Shown one piece after another: positions 22,128-33,979 of a stretch of 64,000 nt of DNA. Position 1 is the stretch's first letter; each line of letters begins with the position of its first letter. A program made the position numbers and the translations under genes. The notes under the pieces were generated by a model. That model was not told where the DNA came from, did not search any database, and saw only the letters and a list, made by a program, of their open reading frames with translations. Source of the DNA: Evernia prunastri (taxonomy: Eukaryota; Ascomycota; Lecanoromycetes; Lecanorales; Parmeliaceae); contig NKYR01000035.1 of assembly GCA_003184365.1 (NCBI GenBank), positions 124,001 to 188,000 on the forward strand, written 5' to 3'.

Positions 22128-22807
22128 GTTTGGTCTACTGGACGAAGACGGGGTTGGTCTGCGTTGGCTGAGTGTGGAGGTAGATAATGCTAGCCAATGT
22201 TTGTTCATACATTCATTTCACACAATTTTTCGAGTCGTATTGTTCCGTAGCTGTTCGTTAGACTGACAGAGGTATTTAGACTTTGGAAATCCTTTTGGAG
22301 AATGGGTTTCCGACCGAAGGGGTCGCGCAAACTGCAAGAAAGACAGCTTTCTCATTGGAATTTGATGGAGTGGAGATCTATCTATGCATGACTTATGCTT
22401 GTTTCTCATACTTAACGTCTAGAAGTAAGATTCCACACCACCTCTCAATCTCTGCTGCTGTTACTCCCCATAAGCTTCGACCACTCGGCGGCTGTTTTGT
22501 GTCTTCACGGCCAAATCACTCCTTTCATAGCATTTTCGAGCAAGCTCCCTCATGCTCGCTTTTACAAGCGATTTTGAGAACAGACGACCTCTGTTGAGGA
22601 CTGAGAAACAGTGAATTCACACTGGCTGTCTTTCTCTCCTCTCTCCCATATTCTTTGTATTATCCAGAGCATCATTGCTGGCACCGACGAACTCACTGCC
22701 ACCAGGTATTTCAAACCCACCCACCATAGGTCGAGTCCTGTACGAATACCCACAAGGATTGCTATAGTCTTCGAATTCCGCTTTTCGATCCAGGATCTGC
22801 TGTGCAA
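22128..22807. other. intergenic, convergent gene ends
   Basis: 3' flanks of the RING gene (plus) and the C2H2 gene (minus). I see no gene, RNA or repeat. Confidence 0.5.
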
Positions 22808-25800
22808 CTACAGATGCATTTCGGTTTTGGGGGGGTGCGCAGTCTGAGCGGAATTCAAAGATCGTCTGGCGCTTGACTGTATGCTCTTTTTGAACATCGA
22901 TTGATACTCTGCAGGGCAGACTGCATCATCTTCAGGTATCGATATCTGATCGTTGCCGTTAACCGGCTCCCTGAGAGTGATGAGACTTTCATTCTGAATG
23001 CGAGGCACATTGTGCCTTCTCTTCGATGAAGTGGCCTCTTCTTGTAGAAGGTCGTCACTCCGTGGCGGCGGCGGTCTTTTCGGGCCTTTGACTCCATAGC
23101 CATTGACTTCTCCAAGGTCCGGGGGGATTAATGTAGGAGGAGACGGTGACAGTGTGGCATCATCTCTACCCGTAACCTTCTCGCTAATTTCGGCTTCCTG
23201 AATAGATTTGTTTGGTAGCATATACACGTTGTTCTTTCCTACAACGATTGGCTTGGCGGGCTTGAACGGGTGGTATGCTTGGCCGAAGACCACGCATCCG
23301 TTCTCTTCAAGTTTGCCGGGTGGTCTCACTCGTCCGAAAGTTTTAAATAGCGAGTCGTGGTGTATCTGCTGTGTACGATTACACTCGCATCGGTCTAGCC
23401 CTGTGTGAGAACACTCTTCAAATAAAGTGGACCCTCGATGCCATTGTAGGTGAGTAGTCGATAGATGTTTATGAGATATCCGTGAGCCAGCCTCAGAGTA
23501 TAGAAGCTCTAGGATCGGAATACCAGCAGCAAGATAGTCCTGGTTTTTAGGGAGACTTCTCCAATGATGGCATAGTCGCCCAAGCCCCCGAAGAGGCCTA
23601 ATGACTTCGCCGAAGCCGGTAGCAAAAAGCACCAGCGCATCGATGTCGTTGATCAGGTCGACCCAGCCACCACTGGACTTTGCAATGTTCACCTCCTTAC
23701 GCCGATAATTCTTCTCGTCGACAAGGGACATGAATTCCCATCCGTGGACTTTACTCCGCAATGTGCCATGCAAGGCTAATCCTGAATGCGCTTCTACTGA
23801 GTCTTCTTTTTCCATGAGGCGTTCTATCTGCGACCAGATCTCCAAGATGGCATCCTTGAAATAGTAATCCTTTTCAGTAGCGACGTCGCGCTTATACAGC
23901 TGTCGTAAATGGTTCGCTGTGACTGCTGCTGCTGCGGTGCCTCTACCGTTATCGGGATTTCGAGGAGTCAGTTCAATGTGTTTTCCGTCAATGGTGTAGG
24001 GTGACAAGTGGTGTCGGGTCCGAATGACGTGCAACATGACATCGAGTGCAGGAACCAGCCATGCTCTACGGTCTGCTAGATCATAGAGAACAATGGGAGT
24101 CTTCTCAGCGCACTGGATAATCCTCTGGAAAGGCGCTTTTTGCGAAAAGTGCAACCTCCCATCCTTTGCACCCATGATGAAGTTCAACTGACCTGTAATC
24201 ATGGTTTGAAACCCTATACTACCGCCAGAGAATCTCGTGGGCCTTTTAGCTTCACCCGCAGGAGACCAGTCAATGCTGTCGTAAGCCGCATCTCCCGTTC
24301 CAAGATGGGTTTCAGAGAATTTCCACCATCCTAGGAACGCTCTCGTTGTTCGCAGTGACTCATGATCGACCTCCTCTAGCATGGCTCGTTTTAGGCGTTC
24401 TTTCCTGAGCTGGCCATACAGCATTCGCTCTTCGTCGCTGTTTCGTATCAAGTGCCACTGGATGGAGTGCCTATGGCGCTCGACCGGCACAAACATTGCT
24501 GAATGTCCCTTCAAGACCAAACCGCCGTCAAATTCCGTTGCGTGCCGTGCGCCCCCAAGAGCTGCCATTATCTCTAGAGGGACTTCGACTCCTTGTTCCC
24601 CATCTTCCCTTTCCGGAACAGGGAACCCCCGAGCGATGACAGAGTTTGTGAAAACTGGAAGCCAACAGCTTTGCTCCTGCTCAGATAATTCCGATGTACC
24701 ATACGTGACTTTAAATTGCGGCGGCTCATCCCAAGCGTCTCGCACCCCAACAGGCTCTAAGTCGAAGGTCGAATACTGAATTCGCTGAGAATCGGAGACT
24801 CGGAGTGCAGCTCCCATCCAAACAACTTGCTGAAAGACCTCCGCAATTATTGTAAAATTGTTTGATACAACATTGAAAGCGCAGAATTTTCGTTCGAGTT
24901 CTTCTTGCCCAAGTTGAATGTTGATATCGAGACCGTTTAGTGAGACTAGCGGAAGTTAGATGAGCACATGAAGAGGGTTTTTAGTGATGCGAAAGACTAG
25001 GGGATCAGAACCTGAAGCCCTGCCTTCGCCACTACCAATAGCAGATTCAAATGCCGCCAAGACCTTTAGACCTTGTGAAGGCCAGGTTCGGTGGGCGTAC
25101 TCTGAAGCCGTTGTCGCCTGGGAATGTAGCACTGTCCGGTTGAGTATGATCACTGAGCCCAGGTTCGCATCTTCACTGTCCGGATATTGACTGTTAATGA
25201 ACCCTCGTGGGTCCCATTCCATGGTAACACAAGCGGTAACGTGAAACGAATCAGGTTGTCTATGGAGCACATTGGACTCAGTAGGAGGCTTGTACCTCAA
25301 GAGTTCGTCGAGTACTTGACACTTCACTAGAGACATATTATCATGTGATAGTAGACTTCTCTCTTTGCCCAAGGACCAGTCAGTCTCGTTCTCCCGCTCG
25401 ACTTCTGTGCTCACTGTGGCGACAGATGAAGCCATTGTCAATTGCGACCCTAGGCCTGGGATACCTGGAACAGCGGGCGTGACTGGCGGCATGTGGTAAC
25501 TCGTAATAGGAGCCTGTAGCGGGGGTGGTGGTTTCCCTCCAACTAGGGCATCATCTAAGGAATCGGGAAGCGATTTATCTTCGCTACCAGTCCCCATTCT
25601 TTCTGCACAATTTTTATCGTCATCAGGATTGCCTATGCTAGACCTTCTCCCGGGACAACCACCCTGCTCCGTATTGTGTCTTGCCAGTGCGTCGCCACGA
25701 GCGAAACAGCGATCGCACTTGGGGCAGACATGAGGTCTCTTGCCAGTGTGAAGCTTGGTATGTTCTATCAACTCGTGTAAACGTCCAAAACGTGCTTCGC

Positions 25801-26584
25801 AGCTATCACATTTGGAGTATTTCTCCTGCTTGTGTCTGAGGAGATGACCCTTCAGGCCTTTATACGTGAAGAATTTCTTACTACAGTACCGGCATTGAAA
25901 TCTCATGGCGGACGAAGGCTTAGTGTTGACCTCTTCGGCGATACCGCACCCAGACTGCGGTAAGCTTGACATTTGGTGCCCTTGAGCGACCGACAGCTGC
26001 TCAGGGTAGGAGGAAGCCTTGTTAGAACGGCCTTCTTCTGGATTCGTCTCACCAGCATTGCCCCTGCCCGGACTATTTTCACTTTCATAAACCTTGTCGC
26101 CATTTTCAAACTGCAACAAGCTCGGCGGGACTCTAGTGTAGCTTGGAACTGGCGTAAGGTAGGCGGCACATGGACTTGGAGCGGATGAATCTTGCCCGTC
26201 ATGTCTTTCGGCAGACCCTGTCATTTCCATTGCCTCTTGAACATGTAGCGCCGCTCCGCGAGCCGGGGATTGTCCTCGGAAACTGCTCTCGAGGAGCGGG
26301 ATAGGACTTACTGCGCGTACGATGCACTCTCTCGATTCAATCTTTGGTAACCCATAACTCTTGGTATTTGGGGCGTCTGGTGGTGGCGTGGGACGCGGCG
26401 TATAACTACCAGGCTTTGCAATTACTTCATCTATATAACGAGACACATTGATTCTGTTCTTCGATTCATTCCAGTAGGAGAAAATAGTAGGTTCATACTC
26501 TAGACCCTTTAGAAAATCCGAATCGAAAGCAAAGCAAGATCTTGAAGTAGTTGTGTCCACTGTAGGGCTGTGCTTTGCGTACAC
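22808..26584 (-). CDS. large C2H2 zinc-finger protein with conserved fungal C-terminal region
   Basis: Exons 26584-25036 and 24945-22808 give about 1,228 residues. Three tandem fingers lie at about residues 231-251 (C231, C234, H247, H251), 259-279 (C259, C262, H275, H279) and 287-310; the last ends in Cys rather than His (C287, C290, H303, C310). Acidic, Pro/Ser-rich regions flank them. The C-terminal ~700 residues form a separate, clearly coding region beginning near VSLNGLDINIQLGQEELERK, a type I associate with large fungal proteins of unknown function. A TAA at 24956-24958 would split the frame, but a 90-base in-phase intron, 24946-25035, removes it; the TAA is part of a CTAAC branch motif eight bases before CTAG. 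The first codon here is GTG; the first in-frame ATG is at 26230, so an upstream exon is likely. Confidence 0.7.
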
Positions 26585-28602
26585 AGCCCCGCCCGTCCCA
26601 AGCGGCTAGCTGTCGTCACTATGCATGGGGCTAAAGTCAGCATCATCAGCACCTTGCACCGCCTATGGTGTACTTACGACCTAGCATCGTAGACCGAATT
26701 TTTGTTGAACACTGCGTCTGCCAGTGAGGGGGTGTTATTCAAACTTTTGTTCTCCTGAACTTCTTCATCCACGTGATAGCTGGTATTGGGCCGCGCTGAG
26801 CATGCTGCGGGACCGGCTCTGCTTTTGCGCAGTCTCGAAATCCCATCACTGCCCAGTAGGCTCTCTCGCTCGGGTACCGCGGGAGCCAGCGGAGCCAGGT
26901 CTGGTAGGACAGGGCATTGCGCAACGTAGTCTCGACACAGCCTCACAGACCCGCATCTGTCAGCCACCTGCAGGCTTGCTGGCGGTCATGTTGTCTTTCA
27001 ACGGTGTGGGACACTGGCTGTAGGCGGTACTTGGAAGACATTCTAGCGAGATAGAAACGCCTCACACTCTCTGGATTTTGCATGGTGGCACTCCATAATT
27101 CAACGAAAATTTGTTCTTTTATTCGGGCATTACGTATCTTGTTAATCAATGCTTCGTACAATCGAAGTCTCTCGATGCACATGATAAATCTCGTGCGGAG
27201 GAGTATTTAAATTTGATTGAATGAGGGATCAATGTGAGTCCGCTAGAACTCAACAAATTCTTCCATTGTGGCACAGTCCGCTCCATGCCCACAAACACTA
27301 CCAGCATCTTGGTATCCAGGAGGGTAACGTACACTAAATTCACAGTCTCGAAGACACCACTCACACATGAGAAATTTCGAATAGTCCTTCTTCATGGCGG
27401 AAGCGGGGAATACATTGCCTATGTATTTTAGTGCCACAAAGACAGACATCTGCCCCAGCCTCGTGCCTAATTAGGGATCGGGCGAGCGTCTTCCCACTGG
27501 AAAGCGGCGACGAGAGAAAGGGGACTTGACATCAGTCTCATTTCCGCAAGCTCAAAAGACGTGCTCTCACAACGGTATCGAGCTGTTCGCGCTAGCCAAC
27601 AATACGATCTTGCTATTCTATCTCATCCGCCAGCCGCTCTGCCATGGCTAGCAATTCCTGGTCGAGATTCAACCAAAACATGAGACGAGTCTGAAGAGGG
27701 TGGGAACCTCAAATAACCTCTTGTACACACCCTCCTTACAGTTCACCACCACCGCTGCACAACACTCTCGCCGATATGGACCGTTGAGAATTTTTACTTC
27801 GAGGAGATCCAAGCACCTTTGGAGACCCGCTTCGTGCAGTAAGTTCGAAAAAAAGAAGAAGGAATTTCTCGGTCCACTCCCGTGTGGTAAGCTGGAGGTA
27901 TTCTGGTGGTGGCTGCGCACGCGAAAAGTCGAGGTGGAAGAGCTTGGGCACGGGGAATGGTGCATGACCGTCAGAATTGCGGTAGGTGATGATGTGAATG
28001 CGAAGACCGTTGAGCTATATAGAGTTTCATGATCTGGATGGAATGTGTTTCTATGCTAGGGTATTAGAAGAGACCTGCGGAAATCACGTTGGTCATGAGT
28101 CACTATCAAAACACCTGCAATGGATGTTGAGAAAGAGTGACTCATGCCTGTCTACAAATTGGCAATTGAAAGCTGCTGAAAAAGGTACAATTAAATGCCG
28201 CAGTAACGCTAAAGCCTCTGGCGCATCTAAGGACATTAGAAGTGCCATCACGGGTTCTGGAAGTGCATCTGGCCTTCTAACGATACGCCAGACTTTCATC
28301 CGCGAGGCCGCTGGGTTATGGCCTTCCAAGGTCAAAATTCCATCCAGACGAAGTGTCAAGTGTTCAAAGCAAGGTCCGTGGTCGTTGTCTCATTGTTATG
28401 GTGATGCACGTAAATCGTGGGATAGGCTTCAGCAATTTCAAAAAGCTGCCGAGAGCCCTGGACGACTAGCAACCACGACAGCCGGAAACGCCACGGTGAC
28501 CGCGGACTGAGCTGTGGACCACTAGGACAAGACTGCTCGCGGCAGTCCACGAAATCTCCAGCAGAGATCGCTGCTGTGGATGGTTTGTCTGTTGCTGATT
28601 TA
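26585..28602. other. unresolved region, possible 5' exons of the C2H2 gene
   Basis: On the minus strand 26967-26674 contains a natural-looking stretch ending SLADAVFNKNSVYDAR followed by GTAAGT; joined to an acceptor near 26570 it would continue into the C2H2 protein. Further up, 27182-26943 reads RLRLYEALINKIRNARIKEQ, also protein-like. I could not link them with confidence. 27449-27243 has a Cys-rich frame, and 28359-28093 and 27965-27669 have minus-strand frames of plausible composition, none recognised. These may be remnants of one or more decayed genes. Confidence 0.3.
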
Positions 28603-30009
28603 TCAGCACCCTCCGCCACCACCACCACCACCACCACCTCCGCCTCCTCCTCCGACACCGCCACTGCTGCCACCGGAAAAGATGTTTAGGGCGACACCGT
28701 GATGTCTCTTCTTCCTCCCTGTTCTCCGATGACTTGCGTGACTGGATTGAGATAGAGCAGCTGGTTGTTCAACCAGTTTATACGGCGGTGGAGGATTATT
28801 AACCTCATTCGCCAGGACTGCAGGCGCAGCTGGCTGCACATATTGTGGGACGTGAGGATCAAATTGCTTGGCCAGTAGCGTACAAGGGTTATAATTGCCG
28901 TAGATGAAGAATGTTTTCCCGGCGCATTCAAGCGTCACAATCGCCTTGGTTTTGTACGAGCGTGCTATGTTGAAGGTTTTGAAGGTCGGAATTAGATCGT
29001 CCTTCAGCGTCAAATCTAAGATATTCCGCATGTCTAAGAAGCCATTCACCAACGGAAATTCCTTGTCGAAGTCCTGCGCCGCAAATTGAGACGCTTTCGT
29101 CCACCCAGCTTGCTTTTGCTCTCCGGCGACTGGTCCTGGCTTCGGGACGACCATTGAAGTGTCCTCTTGCAACCATACAGTAAAATTTTTGAGGTGAATA
29201 GCTGGCGGCGTTGTGAGTGTGGAGCTTCCAAGATCGTAACCGATGTGGAGGAAGATTGGCAAAGCTTCGCCGATGATTGCTGATGACAGGGTTTGAAGCT
29301 TTACGTCGAATATGGCTTTTGGGAGATGGTCGGTCGGCGCTGATTTCAACCCCAGCTTCTCCCGCAGCCCGAGCGGACGCTTTGCCAGCTCGCGTTGCTC
29401 CTCTGACAAAAGATCTAAAGTCTGGCAAGTGATGTGTTGAGTTCTATTGGTACATTCCAATCCGGGACGTTCTTCGTCTCTAGGAACGTAAAGGTTAAGC
29501 TCCAACCGCTTCATGAATCTGGTAGAGCGGTGCTCTGTTGTGGGGGGCATCCAAATCGTTGCTTCAAGTTCGTATACAATCGAGACGGCCTCGTGAGGAT
29601 TCGTACCATCTGAAAATATAGAAAGTGACGGAGGCAGAGGCTGATTGCGATCACAGTTAAAGAGAGAGAGAGAAGATGCGAAGGGACTATCGTTCCGGAC
29701 AGCGTTGCAGTTGGCAGGGAAACTGAAAGTAAAAGGCCAGCTATAATAATTCTCACAGCCTTTTGAAGGGACGTGTAGAATTTTGGGTCCCACCAAGAGA
29801 GTCTCTTTGTAAGCGAACACTTGGATGGAATGAGGAACACGAGGCCAGTAAGTCGTAGGTGATAGTCGGCCAGTAAAGGTTATTGAGATAGACTCGACAT
29901 CAAGAAGTTGTCCCTGGTGGCCTTGGCCGGTCAGATAGACAGAGCCCGACACGGTATCTCCGGCCTTGTAGCACGTCTTGGGCACATGAATTTGGAGAAT
30001 CTCAGACAT
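28603..30009 (-). CDS. arrestin-like protein with PPPY motif and polyglycine tail
   Basis: Single exon of 468 residues. The N-terminal arrestin-like beta sandwich spans about residues 5-165 (KTCYKAGDTVSGSVYL; VESISITFTGR; YSWPFTFSFP), with the C-terminal arrestin fold at about 230-385. A PPPPY at about 406-410 is the PPxY type bound by WW domains of Rsp5-family ubiquitin ligases, so this is probably an alpha-arrestin that targets membrane proteins for ubiquitination and endocytosis. Basic residues follow (RRTGRKKRHH). The end is a run of about 15 glycines closed by Cys, encoded by GGN repeats; this tail may vary in length and add nothing to function. The gene is divergent from the glucanase gene at 31096. 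Confidence 0.9.
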   Translation of the reverse strand: MSEILQIHVPKTCYKAGDTVSGSVYLTGQGHQGQLLDVESISITFTGRLSPTTYWPRVPHSIQVFAYKETLLVGPKILHVPSKGCENYYSWPFTFSFPANCNAVRNDSPFASSLSLFNCDRNQPLPPSLSIFSDGTNPHEAVSIVYELEATIWMPPTTEHRSTRFMKRLELNLYVPRDEERPGLECTNRTQHITCQTLDLLSEEQRELAKRPLGLREKLGLKSAPTDHLPKAIFDVKLQTLSSAIIGEALPIFLHIGYDLGSSTLTTPPAIHLKNFTVWLQEDTSMVVPKPGPVAGEQKQAGWTKASQFAAQDFDKEFPLVNGFLDMRNILDLTLKDDLIPTFKTFNIARSYKTKAIVTLECAGKTFFIYGNYNPCTLLAKQFDPHVPQYVQPAAPAVLANEVNNPPPPYKLVEQPAALSQSSHASHRRTGRKKRHHGVALNIFSGGSSGGVGGGGGGGGGGGGGGGC

Positions 30010-31095
30010 GATGGGGGACAGGGTCAGAGAGGATCAGGACACCCAATATGATAGGACTCAAAACGAGAATGAGTCCAGAAATTGAAGAGGAAAAGTGGTT
30101 GAATTGAAATGCAGGAAGCAGCTTTGGGAAGGTGGAGTGACTTTCTCTGACGCTCAGTCGGCTCAGCCGCTGAGCTTAACGGTGATGACGGGGCTGTACT
30201 TTGATTAGCGAATGAAAGTTGCGGACATGCACTCCCGCATTCCTACAAGACGAAAGCTTTGTTGAGGAAGGCACAGTGTCTAAGTATCTAAGATAAAAGG
30301 GTAGGTGAAAAGGTCCTGAGGCGACGCACGATAATGATGCATCCCATAGCACCAGGACTGGTACTAACGAGCCGGTCAGCCTAGAAATAGGATTGGTATG
30401 ATTCGTCTAGTAGGAGGATTGATTATCTAGGATGGAGGAATCCTCCTGCAGGAGGATAGGCCCCCTGCTATGACTAAGCACATGCCAGGCTGCGCCTGCC
30501 AACTAGCCTGACGACGGTCGGCTAACTCAGACGGGACTAGTGGCTCGGCCCTGGAAATCTAAAGTAAGAAGCGATGGCGCGCATTCAAGGCTCGGAAGCG
30601 CCACTGCCAGTGATGACCGTCCGTTACCTTGAGGAAGCATACGAAATGTGAGGCTCCAAGAATACTGTCGGCGACCAACGACTACGCCGTTGACTTTGGC
30701 CAGTGTTTAAGGAGCAAGAGAGGTTTGGGTTCAAAAATTGAAACCCCAACGCCACAAAGATGAAACAATTGGAGGGACCCATGCAATTACAGTACCGTTC
30801 TCTCCGCGAGGCCTCCTCGGTGACAACCCTGGCCACGCTTGTTGGTCTCTTCATTTATCCTCGACATCTCATTTACAAGAAGAGATACAAGTAGTCTTCC
30901 TTGTCCACAGTTTTTCACTTTCACTTCCCTAATCTCTTCGTCGTTCGTCTCTCCCTCATTCTTTCGGGACACTACTTTTCATTCACCACTCTCTTTTAGA
31001 GCAGCTTTGACAGACGGGGTCCGGATACCTCCTACTTTCATTGATCTCGATAGACTACCTCCATTTTCCTTTTCAAGTACATCAAACATATCAAA
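30010..31095. promoter_or_regulatory. shared upstream region of arrestin-like and glucanase genes
   Basis: A 1,086-base divergent promoter region. The last ~200 bases before 31096 are pyrimidine-rich (TCATTCTTTC, TTTCCTTTTC), a usual fungal leader. It contains the perfect palindrome at 30440-30457 and repeated AGGAGGATT/GGAGGAATCC words at about 30410-30460. No gene seen. Confidence 0.4.
30440..30457. repeat. perfect 18-base palindrome
   Basis: ATCCTCCTGCAGGAGGAT equals its own reverse complement. AGGAGGATT lies about 30 bases upstream. Its place in a divergent promoter would suit a dimeric regulator, but this is inference. Confidence 0.6.
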
Positions 31096-32355
31096 ATGCC
31101 TGGCCTTTCAGCTTACGCGTCTGTCCTCTGTACGATTGCTACCTTGTCAAGCGCCCAGCACCCGCACTACCACCAATGGAACCATAATGGTCCCGCGGGA
31201 GCCGTGTCGGCCAGTTCCATCGCCTCAATCGCTCCATCCTCAACGGCTCCAACCTCAACACCGTCCGTTGCAGTAGCAGAGCTTGATAGCTCCCCTGACG
31301 CCTCCCTTGGCGTTGCGAGCAGTGCGCCCAGCAGCACTTCGGGTACAGCTGCGAACCCTGCCGTGAGCGGGACCGGGAGCAGTACCGGGGCAACTTCCAG
31401 CTCTAGCATCTCGCCAAGCGGAATCAAAGCCGGCGTTGCGGGATTTCCGAAGATCCAGATAACCAACAAGGCGGCACTTGATCAATACGCTCCTTATATT
31501 TCATGGTACTCAGACTACTGGCCAAACACCACCGATTTCCCCAGCGGCACGAAGACTGTCAAGGGCATCGGCATGGTAAGTCCTCCAGATCTTTCGTTCC
31601 CTTTCGCTTCCGCCCACCAAACTCCTCCGCACCATCTCAATATAAGCACGAAGCACTAACCATGTAACCTTTAGCTCTGGGGCAACGGCGACCTGAACAC
31701 AACCGACGCTACCGCCCCCATCGGCGACGCCGCCCAAGGCGACAGCGACCGCTACAAAGCCTTCGAAGACCTCCCCACGGCCCCGGCCCCGGAATACATG
31801 ATGGGCTTCTACGAGCCGGACTGGCAGGCCCCTTACTCGAGCAACATGAACCCCCCCACCGCCGCCACGGCCTGGACCGCCACCCTCGGCAAACTGGGCA
31901 GCGGTACCCTCATCGGCTCGCCGTCCATGGCGACGCAGAAGGACGAGAAATGGCTCACGCCGTTCATGGCGGCGCTCGGCGTGACGGAGCCGCCCTGGGA
32001 CTACACCTGCATCCACACGAACAAGAATACCCCCCAGGGTGTCATGGATGACGTCGGGTATTACTGGAACAAGTACGGGAAGCCCGTCTGGGTTGCCGAG
32101 TTCGCCTGCGTCAACGATCAGAGTCCGGATTTCTCCACGTGCGACCAGGACACGATCAACTCGTTCATCCCGGCGGTGGTCGAGTTCTTCGAGAAGAACT
32201 CCAGCGTGATTGCGTATGGGTACAGCAACGGCGCCGGCTTGGGCACCGTGTGGCCGTTGATCAACAACGCTACTGGGGACTTGACGCCGAGCGGGACGTG
32301 CTATCTGGACGTTCTCCAGGGCAAGGTTGCTTCGGGGCAGGCCTGTACCAATTAG
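31096..32355 (+). CDS. secreted GH128-type glycosyl hydrolase (Asl1-like)
   Basis: Exons 31096-31575 and 31675-32355 (99-base intron) encode 386 residues. A signal peptide (about 1-20, ending LSSAQ) is followed by a ~95-residue Ser/Thr/Ala-rich linker, likely O-glycosylated, and a hydrolase domain from about residue 112. GFYEPDW (E207) and WVAEFAC (E302) match the acid/base and nucleophile motifs expected in glycoside hydrolase family 128, whose characterised members cut beta-1,3-glucan. It should act at or outside the cell wall. There is no hydrophobic GPI tail: the protein ends SGQACTN. The Ser-rich segment is N-terminal rather than C-terminal. Confidence 0.9.
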
Positions 32356-33979
32356 TACGTGGTGAATGGCGAGGTGGAAGGATGGGTGCGGAGGTAGAGG
32401 CGGGCGATCGATGGTGCTTATCACTTGTACATGTACATATATACTTTCATTTTGTCAACCGGGACCATAAAGAGGCTCTACACAGCTGGATACAATTGCC
32501 GAAGCCTTATCTCCCAGCCTCGGTGCGTTGCCCAAAAAAGTAACAATCATAACGTCTCTTTCCCAAACCAATCGTGCCTGCTCTACATTCACCGACCAGA
32601 TGAATCGCTTTGTTCCGGCCAATTCCCATCAAAATCCACACAGAAGGTGGATAGATAACCAGCAACCCACTCATTCAGAAGGGCTAGACACCGTCCCCCC
32701 TCTCCCTTTTCACTCCTCACTGCCCGAACCCGCCGTCTTGCTCTATCCAACTTTCCCAAACCTCCACGCAAGTGATGAACATTTGACCGCAACGCAACCA
32801 AATGAAAAGGGCTCGACTCCATCTCCGGTCTCTATGTTCAATGCCCTATTACCGAAACACTTGCACGATCCGGGCGTATACCCACAAGAAAGACCCGCAT
32901 ATGCATAGCAGACTAGCTGGAAATGCGATGCGTTGAGGCTTAGTATCCAAATGGTACCTCGTTTGGAAGGGGGAATCGCAGAGGCCCTGGCTTGACAGCG
33001 GGGGAGTCGTTCCTGAAATGATCAGCTGGGTACAGGGAAGAGAGGATATGTTATGTCAGCGTTTGCTTATTTGCCAAGTGCCTTCCATGCATCCCTTGCA
33101 TATTCCATCATTATCGCATTCATGTAGCTAGTCACTCCTTGTCCCTATCAGCCATAAGTTGACCTCATAGCTAGACTCACTACGCACTTTCTATCACCAC
33201 TGCTGTGCCCCGCTGAGATGTTATAGGCTCTGCGCGTGGATATCGAGGGCCTGTTTGCCCTGCGGGCTTGTCAGAGTTCGGCAGGTAGGAGCGAGTGTTG
33301 TAAATAACTTTTTGGGAGGGAAAGGGCGGGTCGGTGTTCACGTTGTGGGATTTTTGCCCAGCGGAGGTTGGGGTGCGTGCTGGATGATGGTGGAGATTGA
33401 GGCGGTTTTTGGGGGGTGTATGGGTGTGGGTGGAGGGATGGGGCATGGTGTGGTGGGGTTGGCTTCTGTATTTCGTGGTGGAATGTCGGTGGGGATACGG
33501 AGAGATGCGCGGAGATGGTGTGTGGGTGAGTAGGTAAATGAGTGTAGATTAAGGCTGGATGGGAGAGAGCGGACGCTCTGTTTTGGTCGATTGTGCTGGG
33601 AGGTTCGCATAAGTTGACAACAGGTGAGCGGGAAGATCGATGTTGTGAAGGGGTTTCGTGGCAGAGAGGGTCGATTTATGCTGGTTGGTTTTCTTTAAGA
33701 TTGAGTACGTGTAAGGAATGGCGAGGAGCAAGATGCTTTGATAGAGGCTACGCCAAGGGAGAGGGTGACGCGATTTTTGAAAAAATGGTACATGCGGGAG
33801 CCGGTAAAGGAGCATTGCTTGATTATGATTACGCCCGTAAGATTTCTCGCAAAAGATACGTAGGCGAGTCGGTTTATTAGCGTCTGACAGTGGCTAGGTG
33901 AGAGAACAAGTCGTTTATATTCAAAGTACATATAAGCGAATATCTACTCGACTTTGATGAAAGTATATATGGATATTGC
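32356..33979. other. intergenic, GT-rich patch
   Basis: No convincing gene. About 33320-33530 is rich in G and T on the plus strand (GGGTGTGGGTGGAGGGATGG); frames that cross it are low-complexity. The region leads into the ~96-bp tandem array. Confidence 0.4.

Noticed and set aside
21177..22208. 343-residue open frame antisense to the membrane RING gene
   Set aside because: Shadow of a C-rich coding region; poly-Gly/Arg with no domain, while the plus strand carries the RING motifs.
24956..24958. C2H2 gene as a nonsense-broken pseudogene
   Set aside because: An in-phase 90-base intron with CTAAC branch motif and CTAG acceptor removes the stop, so an intact spliced gene is the simpler reading.
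31510..32424. 304-residue open frame antisense to the glucanase
   Set aside because: Complement of a GC-rich exon; the plus strand has the catalytic motifs and signal peptide.
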